This document shows, one piece after another, positions 38,740 to 48,669 of a stretch of DNA of 64,000 bases (within the stretch, counting starts at the first letter, position 1; each line of letters opens with the position of its first letter). Source of the stretch: an uncultured Verrucomicrobiales bacterium (GTDB lineage Bacteria > Verrucomicrobiota > Verrucomicrobiia > Verrucomicrobiales > Akkermansiaceae). The notes under the pieces are model-generated. The model was not told where the DNA came from, made no database searches, and saw nothing but the letters and a program-made list of their open reading frames with translations. A program made the translations under genes and the position numbers. The stretch spans positions 1-64,000 of the forward strand of contig CALFVF010000010.1 in the NCBI GenBank assembly GCA_937928735.1, in the 5' to 3' direction.

Positions 38740-39696
38740 TTAGCCAAGCTTTGCGGAAACAATCGCCTCGAGCTTGTCGATGTCGATACCGAATTTGCGG
38801 ATACCTTCTGCGAGTTTCTCTGTCGCCATAGCATCTTCATTGAGCATCCAGCGGAATACTTTCTCAGTCATGTCGATCTTCTCGATGTCTGAAGCTGCTG
38901 CAGAGTCAGCACTGAGCTTCTGCTCAAGTGGCTCTGTAGAAGCCTGGAGTTGCTCAAGTAGTGCTGGCCCGATAGTGAGTAGGTCACAGCCAGCGAGTTC
39001 TGTGATTTCACCAGTGTTGCGGAAGCTCGCTCCCATGACCTCTGTCTTGTAGCCAAACTTCTTGTAGTAGTTGTAAATCTCCTGAACGGAAACAACACCT
39101 GGATCTTCTGCCGCAGTGTAGTCCTTGCCGGTAGAAGCCTTGTACCAATCAAGAATACGGCCAACGAATGGTGAAATCAGCTGGATGCCGCCTTCTGCAC
39201 ACGCAATCGCCTGACAGAGGGAGAAGAGTAGAGTGAGATTACAGTGAATGCCTTCTTTCTCAAGCTCCACAGCAGCCTGGATACCTTCCCAAGTAGAGGC
39301 GATTTTAATCAGCACGCGATCACGTGAAATCCCCTTTTCCTCATAAAGGGCAATAAGCTCACGAGCGATCTTAAGTGTACCTTCCTTATCAAAAGATAAA
39401 CGAGCATCCACCTCTGTAGAGACACGACCTGGGACGATCTTGAGAATCTCCACCCCAAAGGCAACGAGAAGCTCATTCATGACGACTGGAAGTAGCTCTG
39501 AGCCACTAGCTCCCTTTGACTTAGCGTCTGCGATAGCTTGATCGAGAAGTGGAGCGTACTGATCCATCTGCACGGCACTGAAGATCAAAGATGGATTTGT
39601 CGTCGCATCCTGTGGAGCAAAGGCCTTAATGGACTCGAAGTCGCCTGTATCGGCAACAACTGTTGTAAATTGTTTAAGCTGTTCTAACTGATTCAT
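38740..39696 (-). CDS. tal: Transaldolase (TalB type)
   Basis: A 318-residue enzyme of the non-oxidative pentose phosphate pathway that exchanges a dihydroxyacetone unit via a Schiff-base lysine, Lys131 in LIKIAST. The N-terminal DATTNPSLI motif is present. Its length and motif spacing match the classical E. coli TalB group rather than the short fructose-6-phosphate aldolase type. The leader contains a long-range 10-bp inverted repeat at 39707–39762. A terminator follows on the 3′ side. Confidence 0.96.
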   Translation of the reverse strand: MNQLEQLKQFTTVVADTGDFESIKAFAPQDATTNPSLIFSAVQMDQYAPLLDQAIADAKSKGASGSELLPVVMNELLVAFGVEILKIVPGRVSTEVDARLSFDKEGTLKIARELIALYEEKGISRDRVLIKIASTWEGIQAAVELEKEGIHCNLTLLFSLCQAIACAEGGIQLISPFVGRILDWYKASTGKDYTAAEDPGVVSVQEIYNYYKKFGYKTEVMGASFRNTGEITELAGCDLLTIGPALLEQLQASTEPLEQKLSADSAAASDIEKIDMTEKVFRWMLNEDAMATEKLAEGIRKFGIDIDKLEAIVSAKLG

Positions 39697-39706
39697 AATT
39701 TCTAAA

Positions 39707-39762
39707 ATGACTCGTTAAGTTCATACCGCATCCATCCTCTGCGCAAATAAAAAACGAGTCAT
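39707..39762 (-). promoter_or_regulatory. 10-bp inverted repeat in the tal leader
   Basis: ATGACTCGTT (39707–39716) and AACGAGTCAT (39753–39762) are perfect reverse complements, separated by 36 bases, and end 10 bases before the tal start codon. The arms could be an operator pair or a leader-RNA stem. The sequence alone does not separate the two. Confidence 0.5.
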
Positions 39763-39864
39763 CGTAAGAGAAAGATGAAAGTAGCCAGTATCCGCCCAGT
39801 GCGTAACAAGCTCCTTGATGCTTGATAGTAGAATGTTTCCGATTCTTGAGGGGGTCAGACCATT

Positions 39865-39929
39865 GCCCTTTAGATTCTTAAGGGCGCCATTGTCACGAGT
39901 TCTTTATTTAAAATGAGTTTCTAAAGAAC
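39865..39929 (+). promoter_or_regulatory. Two consecutive hairpins upstream of nuoD
   Basis: GCCCTT (39865–39870) pairs with AAGGGC (39880–39885), and GTTCTTTA (39899–39906) pairs with TAAAGAAC (39922–39929). They lie in the 349-base gap ahead of the complex I operon. No T-run follows either, so they may be a structured leader or protein sites rather than an attenuator. The rest of that gap holds nothing else that I recognise. Confidence 0.4.
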
Positions 39930-40045
39930 CACTGGTACTCCATTCCTTTATTTATCTTAAGCTTTTCGCTTCGCTTGTGAAAAAATTCACAAGGGGCTTG
40001 CTACCTGCGCTATTTTATCCCAAATTTTGCCTGCCGAATACTCTT

Positions 40046-41314
40046 ATGAGCACAAAACAAGCATACGAAGCTCCAGACAACGCCGCGAAATCAGCCACCG
40101 CAGCCAACAACTTGCAGTCTGACTATCAATCAGAAACCGATGATTTGATGGGCGAGAAGATGACGCTCAATATGGGCCCTTCTCACCCCGCTACTCACGG
40201 TGTGCTCCGCCTCATTCTCGAACTTGAGGGCGAAACTATCACCAAGGCTGAGCCTGATATCGGATTCTTGCACCGCGGTGATGAGAAAATCGCCGAGAAC
40301 ATGCACTACAATCAGTTTATCCCCTACACAGATCGACTCGATTACCTCGCCCCTCTCGCTAATAATGTCGCCTATGCCTGTGCTGTCGAGAAGCTCCTTG
40401 GCTGGGAGCTACCACCGCGCGGCCAAGCTGTGCGCGTTCTCGCCTGCGAGCTCGCTCGCATCTCCTCCCACATGCTAGGAGTGGGTGTCTGTGCGATGGA
40501 CGTGGGTGCGATGACAGTATTCCTCTACACCTTTAATGAGCGTGAGAAGATCTACAACCTCTGTGAACAGCTCACTGGAGCGCGCTTCACTACCTCTTAC
40601 ACAAGAATTGGTGGTCAGATTCGTGATCTTCCGGAAGGCTTCATCGGCAAGCTCGAGACCTTTCTGGATGAATGCACGGTGCAGATTGATGAAATCGCCG
40701 CTCTCCTCGATAAGAATAAGATTTTCATGCAGCGCATGTGCGATGTCGGCGTCATTAGCTCCGAAGACGCTATTTCCTACGGCATGACTGGGCCAAACCT
40801 TCGTGCCTCAGGAGTCGCTCGCGACCTGCGCAAAGACAGCCCCTACCTCGGCTACGAGAAGTATGACTTCGATGTACCAGTTGCTGAAGAAGGTGACTGC
40901 TATGCACGCTACCAAGTTCGCATGGAGGAAATGCGCCAGTCGATCCGAATTATTCGCCAAGTCATCGAGACTCTTCCCGAGGGCCCTGTAAACGTCATTG
41001 ATCCCAAAAGCACTCTTCCTGATAAAGAGCGCGTGCTCATGAGCATGGAGGAGCTCATTCACCACTTTATTATCTCCACTCAGGGCATAGATGCCCCAGA
41101 GGGAGAGGTATATTTTGGCCACGAGAATCCGAAGGGTGAGCTCGGCTTCTACATTCACTCAAAAGGAGGTGGAGTTCCCCACCGCCTAAAGATCCGTAGC
41201 CCATCCTTTGTGAATCTATCGATCTGTGCGGAGCTGCTGAAGGGTACCATGATCTCTGATGTCCCAGCGATTTTAGGCTCACTCGACTTTGTGATGGGAG
41301 AATGTGACCGCTAG
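40046..41314 (+). CDS. nuoD: NADH-quinone oxidoreductase subunit D
   Basis: The 49-kDa subunit lining the quinone site of complex I, on the cytoplasmic peripheral arm. With ATG at 40046 it has 422 residues, starting with a 35-residue hydrophilic lead before MTLNMGPSHPATHGV. The quinone-binding GFLHRG and the PDIGF and RVHIRSP-like segments are intact. It is not fused to NuoC. A GTG further upstream would add a basic hydrophobic stretch and is not used. It is the first nuo gene here; nuoA, nuoB and nuoC are absent upstream, where transaldolase lies in the opposite direction. Confidence 0.95.
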   Translation: MSTKQAYEAPDNAAKSATAANNLQSDYQSETDDLMGEKMTLNMGPSHPATHGVLRLILELEGETITKAEPDIGFLHRGDEKIAENMHYNQFIPYTDRLDYLAPLANNVAYACAVEKLLGWELPPRGQAVRVLACELARISSHMLGVGVCAMDVGAMTVFLYTFNEREKIYNLCEQLTGARFTTSYTRIGGQIRDLPEGFIGKLETFLDECTVQIDEIAALLDKNKIFMQRMCDVGVISSEDAISYGMTGPNLRASGVARDLRKDSPYLGYEKYDFDVPVAEEGDCYARYQVRMEEMRQSIRIIRQVIETLPEGPVNVIDPKSTLPDKERVLMSMEELIHHFIISTQGIDAPEGEVYFGHENPKGELGFYIHSKGGGVPHRLKIRSPSFVNLSICAELLKGTMISDVPAILGSLDFVMGECDR

Positions 41315-41434
41315 AGAAACGACCCTAGTTCTTCTTTACAGGTCTGAGCCCAGTCCATACTAGCACCATACTCGCAACAGCCTACGCCTTAATTTTTCCA
41401 CTGCAGTACCACTTCATTTTAAACTTTCCTTTCT

Positions 41435-42001
41435 ATGTCTCAAGAAATTCTCGAACAACTTGTTGCCTCGGAACCCACTCCGGGTGAGCAGCATTTTCCA
41501 CCTTTCGAAGCGACCGCTGAGATAGAAGCCCTCGCAGATGAGCGCATTCGCCACTACCCTGAGAGCCAGCTCTCCGCGGTTCTCCCCCTTCTCCATATTG
41601 TACAACATCACTTCGGCTTTATCTCGAAGGAAGCGATCACATGGGTGGCCAATAAACTTGAGGTAGAACCGATCAAAGTCACCTCAGTGGTGACATTCTA
41701 CCCCGGATTTCGCCAGCACGCACCCGGGAAGTTTCACTACAGAGTCTGCCGCACACTTTCCTGTGCGATGGGTGGCTCCTACGAACTCATGGATACACTC
41801 TGTGAGATCACAGGGATTGACCGCAGCAAGCTCTCACATCATCACCCGATTGTCGTCTCCCCATGTGGAAACTACTCCGTAGAATTCGCAGAGTGCCTCG
41901 CCTCCTGTGGTACCGCTCCAGTCTGTCTTGTTAATGACGACTTCCACGAAGGCGTCACCGCGGACAAAGCCCAAGCGCTGGTTGATTCCTACAAGCCTTA
42001 A
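41435..42001 (+). CDS. nuoE: NADH-quinone oxidoreductase subunit E
   Basis: The 24-kDa subunit of complex I with one 2Fe-2S cluster. The four ligands are Cys105, Cys110, Cys154 and Cys158 in the C-x4-C...C-x3-C arrangement (VCRTLSC and CLASC). Length is 188. It lies 120 bases after nuoD, a wider gap than between the other nuo genes, and its leader CTTTCCTTTCT is pyrimidine-rich. Confidence 0.95.
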   Translation: MSQEILEQLVASEPTPGEQHFPPFEATAEIEALADERIRHYPESQLSAVLPLLHIVQHHFGFISKEAITWVANKLEVEPIKVTSVVTFYPGFRQHAPGKFHYRVCRTLSCAMGGSYELMDTLCEITGIDRSKLSHHHPIVVSPCGNYSVEFAECLASCGTAPVCLVNDDFHEGVTADKAQALVDSYKP

Positions 42002-42034
42002 TCCTCTCTCTATTCCCTTTACTAAACATTTACC

Positions 42035-43429
42035 ATGAGCGAGATCCAATATCTTCCTGGCAAAGAACCACATCCCTGTGAGCATCGATTGATTTTCAAA
42101 AATATCGACCGCCAGGGCTGGGATACAAGCATTGAGACTTACATGGCTGATGGCGGCTATGACCAGCTCAAGAAAGCGCTCACCATGGAGCCACAAGCGA
42201 TCACCAATGAGGTCAAAACCTCTGGCCTACGTGGTCGTGGCGGTGCTGGTTTCCCGACTGGTGTCAAATGGGGTTTCATCCCACCGGGCAATACCAAACC
42301 AGTCTACCTCATCTGTAACTGTGATGAGTCCGAGCCAGGCACCTTTAAGGACAGATATATCGTTCACCAAGATCCGCACCAGCTGATCGAAGGCATGGTG
42401 ATCTCAGCCTTTGCAGTGGGAGCACACACAGCCTACATCTATATGCGCGAAGAATTCCCAGAGGCCGCCATCACCATGGAGAAGGCGATCGAGGAAGCGC
42501 GTGCGAAAGGCTTTATTGGCAAGAATATCAATGGCTCTGGCTTTGACTTAGAAATCTGGGTGCACCGTGGTGCCGCAGCTTACATTTGTGGTGAAGAAAC
42601 TGGCCTGATCGAGTCTCTCGAAGGTAAGCGCCCTTACCCGCGCATTAAGCCACCTTATTTCCCCGCTGCTCTCGGCCTCTACATGGCGCCGACGATTGTC
42701 AATAACGTCGAGTCACTCTGCCACGTAAAACACATTCTTGAAATGGGTGGTGAGGAATACGCCAAGCTCGGCGTAGAGCGAAACACAGGCACCCGTATCC
42801 TCTGTGTCTCTGGTGATGTAAAGAATCCCGGCTACTACGAGGTGCAAGTGGGCAAGCTCACAATGGGTGAACTCATCAATGATGTCTGCGGAGGTCCTAA
42901 GGATGGCCGCAAGGTGAAGGCTGTGATCCCTGGTGGCTCTTCTTCGAAGATCCTCCGTGCGGATGAGACCTTTAAGATCGGCCGTGGTGATGATGCCAAA
43001 GAAATCACCTTCTGGGACATTCAGCTCGACTTTGACACCCTCGCGGCCTGTGGCTCCATGGCAGGGTCTGGTGGTGTGATCGTGCTCGATGACTCACGCA
43101 AGATGTCTTGGGTGCTTAATAACATCAACCACTTCTATGCCCACGAGTCCTGTGGTCAGTGCACACCGTGCCGTGAAGGCTCAACTTGGATGCGTAAGCT
43201 TTCTGATAGAATTGTCGATGGAAGTGCCAATCCTGAGGACATCCAGACTCTCGAGGATGTCGCCTACCAGATTGACGGGAAAACAGTCTGCGCCTTCGGC
43301 GAAGCTTCCTCATGGCCAGTAGAGGCGATCATTTCTAAATTCCGCGATGAACTCATTGCCGAGACCTCAGAGAATAATAAACACCTCAGCAAGGAACAAC
43401 TCCAACGCGAGGCGTATTTAGCCCAATAA
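42035..43429 (+). CDS. nuoF: NADH-quinone oxidoreductase subunit F
   Basis: The 51-kDa subunit that binds NADH and FMN and carries cluster N3. Residues GRGGAGFPTG (near 66–75) bind FMN and NADH, and the C-terminal ESCGQCTPCREG holds the 4Fe-4S ligands. Length (464) is normal. A DUF805 gene separates it from nuoG. Confidence 0.96.
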   Translation: MSEIQYLPGKEPHPCEHRLIFKNIDRQGWDTSIETYMADGGYDQLKKALTMEPQAITNEVKTSGLRGRGGAGFPTGVKWGFIPPGNTKPVYLICNCDESEPGTFKDRYIVHQDPHQLIEGMVISAFAVGAHTAYIYMREEFPEAAITMEKAIEEARAKGFIGKNINGSGFDLEIWVHRGAAAYICGEETGLIESLEGKRPYPRIKPPYFPAALGLYMAPTIVNNVESLCHVKHILEMGGEEYAKLGVERNTGTRILCVSGDVKNPGYYEVQVGKLTMGELINDVCGGPKDGRKVKAVIPGGSSSKILRADETFKIGRGDDAKEITFWDIQLDFDTLAACGSMAGSGGVIVLDDSRKMSWVLNNINHFYAHESCGQCTPCREGSTWMRKLSDRIVDGSANPEDIQTLEDVAYQIDGKTVCAFGEASSWPVEAIISKFRDELIAETSENNKHLSKEQLQREAYLAQ

Positions 43430-43445
43430 TTTTTCAGAGTAACAA

Positions 43446-43901
43446 ATGACTAAGTGTAACAGACAAATGAAACCTAAACTTATTCTCTCTTCACAGGGAT
43501 TTAGTGGACGGCCGTCTGTTAAAACAGAACGCAAACATTTTCTAGCACCCTTCTTTACGATATATGGAAGAATGTCGCGCGTGCGCTATCTCAAATATTT
43601 GTTATCTCTCTGGGCGACCCCAGTTTTGTCATTCATCTTAAGTTTAAACAGTAATACTAACGACGCTACTGGAGTTTTTCTAATTTCTGGAATAATCGCT
43701 ATATTCTTTAGCATACCTCTTATTTGCCAGAGACTACATGACACAAGCCATTCTGCTGCTTCCTTTTTCATTTGCTCAATTCTATTACCAGGATTTGGAG
43801 TATGTATCAGTGCAATACTTCTCATGTTCGTTACTGGAACCATAGGCCCTAATAGATACGGCGAAGACCCTCTTGGTCCCCAAACAATTTATTCTTTTTA
43901 A
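43446..43901 (+). CDS. DUF805 membrane protein inside the nuo operon
   Basis: A 151-residue membrane protein of the DUF805 family (predicted four transmembrane segments, here within about 45–140), with the family's N-terminal GRMSRVRYLKYL and the loop LICQRLHDTS. The first about 40 residues are a basic tail. It starts 16 bases after nuoF and ends 4 bases before nuoG, so it must be in the same transcript. Its coding is visibly more A/T-rich than nuoF or nuoG. DUF805 is not a complex I subunit, and its role is unknown. Confidence 0.75.
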   Translation: MTKCNRQMKPKLILSSQGFSGRPSVKTERKHFLAPFFTIYGRMSRVRYLKYLLSLWATPVLSFILSLNSNTNDATGVFLISGIIAIFFSIPLICQRLHDTSHSAASFFICSILLPGFGVCISAILLMFVTGTIGPNRYGEDPLGPQTIYSF

Positions 43902-43905
43902 TTCC

Positions 43906-45654
43906 ATGTCAGACACAGACACCAAACTACTTCCTAAGGACGTTGCCGCAGAGAAAGGCCTCGTTAATGTTCAAATTGATGGACACTGGATCCAAGTTCC
44001 TAAGGGAACTCGAATGATCGAGGCTTGTAAAATCGCGCAAAAGGAAGTCCCTCATTACTGCTACCACCCGAAGCTTTCCTCACCCGGAAACTGCCGTATG
44101 TGTCTGGTACAGATGGGTATGCCGCCACGTCTCGCACCCGGGCAAGATCCTGAGTACAGTGAAGAAGGTTATCAAGAAATCGGCTGGATGCCGCGCCCAG
44201 TGATCGCCTGTGCGAACACAGTGGCTGAGAATATGGGGATTCGCACACAGGGTGATCTCGTTGAGAAAACTCGCGAGGGTGTGATGGAGTTCTTACTCAT
44301 CAACCACCCACTGGACTGCCCAATCTGTGACCAAGCTGGTGAGTGTACACTGCAAGAATTCTCTGTCGAACACGGGAAAGGTGTTTCCCGTTTTAAGGAA
44401 GATAAGGTCAAAAAGCCCAAGAACGTGGACATTGGCCCTCGCATCAACCTCGATGATGAGCGCTGCATTATGTGTTCACGCTGTATCCGCTTCATGGATG
44501 AAGTGGCTGATGACGCCGTTCTAGGGTTCACGCAGCGTGGTACGCATACCACACTCACCTGCCACCCTGATCGCAAGGTGGATAGTAACTACGGCATGAA
44601 CATCATCGATCTCTGCCCAGTCGGTGCTCTCACCTCAAAGGACTTCCGCTTCCAGATGCGTGTATGGTTCCTTAAGGAAACAAATTCGATTGATGTAAAC
44701 TGTGCTACTGGCACCAATATCACTCTCTGGTCACGTGGTGATAAGGTCTATCGTGTGACACCACGCCGTAATAATGACGTCAACTCTGACTGGATGCCAG
44801 ATAGTCACCGCTTAGCCTTCCACAAGCAAGTGCACGCGGAGAGCCGCCTCACTGAGCCGATGATTCGCCAAGGTCAAAAGCACGAAGTCGCAGACTGGAG
44901 AACCGCTCTCGAAGCTGCCGCTGATGGGCTGAAGCAATTTGATGCTCAAGAAATCGCGATCATTGCCTCTGCCAGACAGACCAATGAAGAACTCTTCCTC
45001 ACACGTGCTCTTGGAGACACGCTTGGCTGCTCAGAGATGACTACTATTGAGAGATTCGGTGAAGCAGACGACAAGCTCGTCTCTGCGGATCGAAATCCGA
45101 ACTCTCTAGGGGCTTCTATCATTCTTAACCTACCATCTCCTGGAGCAAGGCTAAGTGCGATTCGTGACGCTGTGCGCAGTGGCGCTATTAAGGCACTAGT
45201 GGTCTTTTCTGAGGACTTACTCGCCGATGCAGGGTTCACCCAAGAAGATCTCGATCAACTCGAGCTTCTCATTAGCACAAACACCCTGGCCAATCCTACA
45301 GCACAAGCCAGCCACATCGTCTTCCCGACAGCAAGCTTCGCGGAAAAGCGTGGCAGCATGATCAATGTGAGTGGGCGCCTACAGAAGCTCAATGCCGCTA
45401 TCGCCACACCTGCTAACAGCCGTGATGACTGGGAAGTGATTCGCGATCTGATACTTACCATCACTGGTAACAAGAATGAGGTATTTATGATTGAGGATGT
45501 GCTCAAGGCTATGACTCAGGCTTATCCTGAGTTCGAAGGTGCGACTTACTCAAAAATCGGAGACTTAGGTTACACAGTCTGTGACACCGGAGTCACCATA
45601 CCTCTGATAGAAAAAGAGAAAGCACGTGTTGCCAATCGTGAGATTGTCGGCTAA
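43906..45654 (+). CDS. nuoG: NADH-quinone oxidoreductase subunit G, short form
   Basis: The 75-kDa-type subunit with three iron-sulphur clusters. N-terminal 2Fe-2S ligands are CYHPKLSSPGNCRMC, the His-coordinated 4Fe-4S segment is HPLDCPICDQAGEC, and CIMCSRCIRF holds the next cluster. The molybdopterin-like C-terminal domain is reduced; the total is 582 residues against about 690–910 in many bacteria. ATG at 43906 follows a T-rich leader; the in-frame start at 43873 would overlap the DUF805 gene. Confidence 0.94.
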   Translation: MSDTDTKLLPKDVAAEKGLVNVQIDGHWIQVPKGTRMIEACKIAQKEVPHYCYHPKLSSPGNCRMCLVQMGMPPRLAPGQDPEYSEEGYQEIGWMPRPVIACANTVAENMGIRTQGDLVEKTREGVMEFLLINHPLDCPICDQAGECTLQEFSVEHGKGVSRFKEDKVKKPKNVDIGPRINLDDERCIMCSRCIRFMDEVADDAVLGFTQRGTHTTLTCHPDRKVDSNYGMNIIDLCPVGALTSKDFRFQMRVWFLKETNSIDVNCATGTNITLWSRGDKVYRVTPRRNNDVNSDWMPDSHRLAFHKQVHAESRLTEPMIRQGQKHEVADWRTALEAAADGLKQFDAQEIAIIASARQTNEELFLTRALGDTLGCSEMTTIERFGEADDKLVSADRNPNSLGASIILNLPSPGARLSAIRDAVRSGAIKALVVFSEDLLADAGFTQEDLDQLELLISTNTLANPTAQASHIVFPTASFAEKRGSMINVSGRLQKLNAAIATPANSRDDWEVIRDLILTITGNKNEVFMIEDVLKAMTQAYPEFEGATYSKIGDLGYTVCDTGVTIPLIEKEKARVANREIVG

Positions 45655-45723
45655 GTCGCGTCAGCTTTTGGCATCTGAAGTCACCACCATGAATGTTTCC
45701 ACCTAATAGAACAAACCACCACC

Positions 45724-46989
45724 ATGGAATTGCTCCTACCCTATCTCATCATCATCGCCAAAATCGTAGGTCTCACCTTCGCTCTAGGGCTACCACTCAT
45801 CGCCTACTCTGTGTATGCGGAGCGCCGCTTCTCAGCGATTATTCAAGACCGAGTCGGCCCTAACAGAGTGGGTATCCCACTCACTCTCTTTGGCGGTAAA
45901 AAAGACATTCCTCTAGCAGGTCTACTTCAGCCCCTCGCCGATGGTTTGAAATTCATTCTCAAAGAAGACTTCACACCATCCCATGTGAATAAATTCTTCT
46001 TCTGGATCGCTCCTGCACTCACCATGGTGCCAGCACTCCTCACTCTTGCGGTGATTCCCTTCGGCTCTGAGTTCTTTGGAGAGAAGCTGGTGATTGCCAA
46101 TGTTAGTGTGGGCCCTCTTATGATCTTCGCGATTGCCTCGCTCTCCGTCTACGGCATCACTTTCGCTGGTTGGGCATCGAACAATAAATACTCTTTCTTC
46201 GGTGGTGTTCGCTCCTGTGCACAGATGATCTCCTATGAGATCGCCATGGGGCTCTCTATTATCCCGGTACTCATGGTCTTTGGTGAGCTTAATCTCTACG
46301 ATATTGTGCAGTATCAGGCGGATCACGGCTGGTTACTCCTCCCTCTCTGGGGTGATGGCCAGAGTTTAGAGAGATGGTTACTACTGATTCCTCTCTCGAT
46401 CGCCTTCTTTATCTTCACGATTTCTATCTTTGCAGAAACCAACCGCATGCCCTTTGACTTGCCAGAATGTGAGACTGAGCTCGTCGGTGGCTATCACACA
46501 GAATACAGCTCGATGAAATTCGCGCTCTTCTTCCTTGGAGAATACGCAGCGATGATTGTGGGTTCTTCCCTGATTGTGACTCTCTTCCTTGGTGGCTGGT
46601 CAATCGGTTTCACACTGGATGCACACGTTGAGAGAATCTTTGGTGATTTCGCGGGTCTCATTCACCTCGGTGTTTTCTTAGTGAAGATCATCGCCTTCAT
46701 TCTCTTCTTCATCATGATCCGCTGGACAGTTCCACGCTTCCGCTTTGATCAGCTCATGCGACTCGGCTGGGTGGTGTTCTTTGAAGCAGCTCTCATCAAT
46801 ATCTTTTTGGCCGCGATCATTATCGGTGCTCCACACATGGGAACTGCCCAGACAATCGTTGCGAGTATAGGCCTCATCATTTTCACCATTCTGATGATCA
46901 AGGTCGCTAAGGGTCTTGATAAAGCCATCAATAAGCCAAAATCCTTAGCGGATCATCTCGATGATCCCTCACCGAGCGAATCCCTGTAG
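45724..46989 (+). CDS. nuoH: NADH-quinone oxidoreductase subunit H
   Basis: Membrane subunit at the joint with the peripheral arm; forms part of the quinone tunnel. The 421-residue protein has about eight or nine transmembrane helices, with the conserved AERRFSAIIQDRVGPNRVG loop near 28–47 and ETNRMPFDLPECETELVGG in the middle. About 40 extra residues at the C-terminus are hydrophilic. The ATG is embedded in CCACCACCATGG. Confidence 0.96.
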   Translation: MELLLPYLIIIAKIVGLTFALGLPLIAYSVYAERRFSAIIQDRVGPNRVGIPLTLFGGKKDIPLAGLLQPLADGLKFILKEDFTPSHVNKFFFWIAPALTMVPALLTLAVIPFGSEFFGEKLVIANVSVGPLMIFAIASLSVYGITFAGWASNNKYSFFGGVRSCAQMISYEIAMGLSIIPVLMVFGELNLYDIVQYQADHGWLLLPLWGDGQSLERWLLLIPLSIAFFIFTISIFAETNRMPFDLPECETELVGGYHTEYSSMKFALFFLGEYAAMIVGSSLIVTLFLGGWSIGFTLDAHVERIFGDFAGLIHLGVFLVKIIAFILFFIMIRWTVPRFRFDQLMRLGWVVFFEAALINIFLAAIIIGAPHMGTAQTIVASIGLIIFTILMIKVAKGLDKAINKPKSLADHLDDPSPSESL

Positions 46990-47027
46990 AATCCCTCTAA
47001 AGAGTCTCATTCACACACCATCACATT

Positions 47028-47597
47028 ATGGCTAAAGTCACCAAACTCAAACGTCCTGAGCTCAACCGAGCCGAAGAAGGCTACCTCTGGTCGATCTTTA
47101 AAGGTTCTCTCGTTACACTTGGTCACGCACTGAGATCTGTACGTGGTAAGTCCCGTGGTGCTGAATCTCTCAATTCCTCAGGACTGGGCATCACGATGCA
47201 GTACCCTGAGCAGAAATGGGATGACCATCTCCCCGAGTACTACCGTGGAGCGCCAGCACTTGTCACGGATGAACAAGATCGTGAGCGCTGCGTATCCTGC
47301 CAGCTCTGTGAATTCATCTGCCCACCAAAGGCCATTAAGATCACGCCTGGTGATATCCCTGAGGACGATCCATGGGCGAAAGTGGAGAAGCGCCCCGAAG
47401 AATTCGAGATTGATATGATCCGCTGCATCTACTGTGGACTCTGTGAAGAAGTCTGTCCTGAGCAGGCGATTTACCTCCGAAAGGACTACGCTATCACTGG
47501 TACGAGCCGTGAAGAGATGGTGCACAATAAAAAGAAGCTCTATGAAATCGGCGGTAAGCGAGTCGGCCTCGTCAATAAATGGAACGACCTTAAGTAA
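47028..47597 (+). CDS. nuoI: NADH-quinone oxidoreductase subunit I
   Basis: Ferredoxin-like subunit with two 4Fe-4S clusters, N6a and N6b. Ligand motifs are CVSCQLCEFICP and CIYCGLCEEVCP. The N-terminal 60 residues form the amphipathic membrane-facing helix segment. Length 189 is normal. Confidence 0.96.
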   Translation: MAKVTKLKRPELNRAEEGYLWSIFKGSLVTLGHALRSVRGKSRGAESLNSSGLGITMQYPEQKWDDHLPEYYRGAPALVTDEQDRERCVSCQLCEFICPPKAIKITPGDIPEDDPWAKVEKRPEEFEIDMIRCIYCGLCEEVCPEQAIYLRKDYAITGTSREEMVHNKKKLYEIGGKRVGLVNKWNDLK

Positions 47598-47629
47598 TTG
47601 ATTCTTTTAGCCTTTTTCACTCACTGATT

Positions 47630-48295
47630 ATGCCACTTCCACTGTTTTACTTCTTTGCCCTACTTATGTTAGTAGGTGGTATTTGCGTCGTCGCACTACC
47701 AAACCCGGTTTCTAGCGCCCTCTCGATGATTGGCTCCTTTGTCGGTCTTGCCGCTCTCTTTATCGGGCTCAATGCCTACTTCGTGGGGACACTCCAGGTT
47801 CTTGTCTATGCAGGAGCGATCATGGTGCTCTTTCTCTTCATCATCATGCTGCTGGATCTAAAGAAGGACTCCGCCCCGAAGTTCTCCCCGGCGACTCTCG
47901 GCGCCGCTGTCGTCGTCCCTCTGGTCCTGGTCTTCCAGATCTCTACGGTGATTAGCTCTCGCGAAGGCTCTGATGCCTTCGCCCCTCTCAATCAAGAGAC
48001 TCTCTCCGCCGCGGCTGCCACTTTAGTCCACAAAAACGACGATAACATCTCAGCTGATTCCAATATCATTGCAGACCTCAATCAAGGCGAGCTTCCTGAT
48101 GTCAATATCATCGGCCAGAAGCTCTTCACTCACTATAATTTCCCCCTCCAGATGGTCGGTTTTCTCCTGCTCGTAGCCACTGTGGGCTGTATTTGCCTTT
48201 CTAAGAAAATTGCCACCAAGCCCGTGCCTGCTGGCCAGAGTGCAGCACCTTCTAGGAGCTCTGAAAAAACCGTGGATAAGACACCTAGAGCCTAA
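47630..48295 (+). CDS. nuoJ: NADH-quinone oxidoreductase subunit J
   Basis: A 221-residue membrane subunit of the proton-pumping arm with five transmembrane helices. The conserved segment [19 protein letters not shown] contains the pi-bulge helix. The C-terminal 30 residues are a hydrophilic Ser/Lys-rich tail. Confidence 0.94.
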   Translation: MPLPLFYFFALLMLVGGICVVALPNPVSSALSMIGSFVGLAALFIGLNAYFVGTLQVLVYAGAIMVLFLFIIMLLDLKKDSAPKFSPATLGAAVVVPLVLVFQISTVISSREGSDAFAPLNQETLSAAAATLVHKNDDNISADSNIIADLNQGELPDVNIIGQKLFTHYNFPLQMVGFLLLVATVGCICLSKKIATKPVPAGQSAAPSRSSEKTVDKTPRA

Positions 48296-48315
48296 TTTAT
48301 CTTTCACCAATTATT

Positions 48316-48639
48316 ATGCCTGAAGCATCTCTCAACGATTATTTACTCTTCTCAGGGCTACTCTTTGCCGTGGGACTTGCGGGTGTGATTGCACGGCGCA
48401 ACATCATTGTCATCTTTATGTGCTTAGAGATGATGCTGGCTGCTGCCTCTCTCACTCTTGTGGCGTTTTCTCGATTCCACACGGTCGATGGTCTCCCTGA
48501 CTTTGATGGCCAGATGTTAGTGTTCTTCATTATCACTGTGGCTGCTGCGGAAGTGGCTGTAGGTCTCGCCATTATCGTGGCTCTTTACCGAGCAAGACAG
48601 ACCATTAACACCGATGAACTTGACGCTCTCAAAGGCTAA
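48316..48639 (+). CDS. nuoK: NADH-quinone oxidoreductase subunit K
   Basis: A 107-residue, three-helix membrane subunit. The conserved glutamates lie in MCLEMMLAA and [10 protein letters not shown]. It begins 20 bases after nuoJ. Confidence 0.95.
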   Translation: MPEASLNDYLLFSGLLFAVGLAGVIARRNIIVIFMCLEMMLAAASLTLVAFSRFHTVDGLPDFDGQMLVFFIITVAAAEVAVGLAIIVALYRARQTINTDELDALKG

Positions 48640-48669
48640 TTTGAGCTTCTCATTCTAATCATTTATTCC

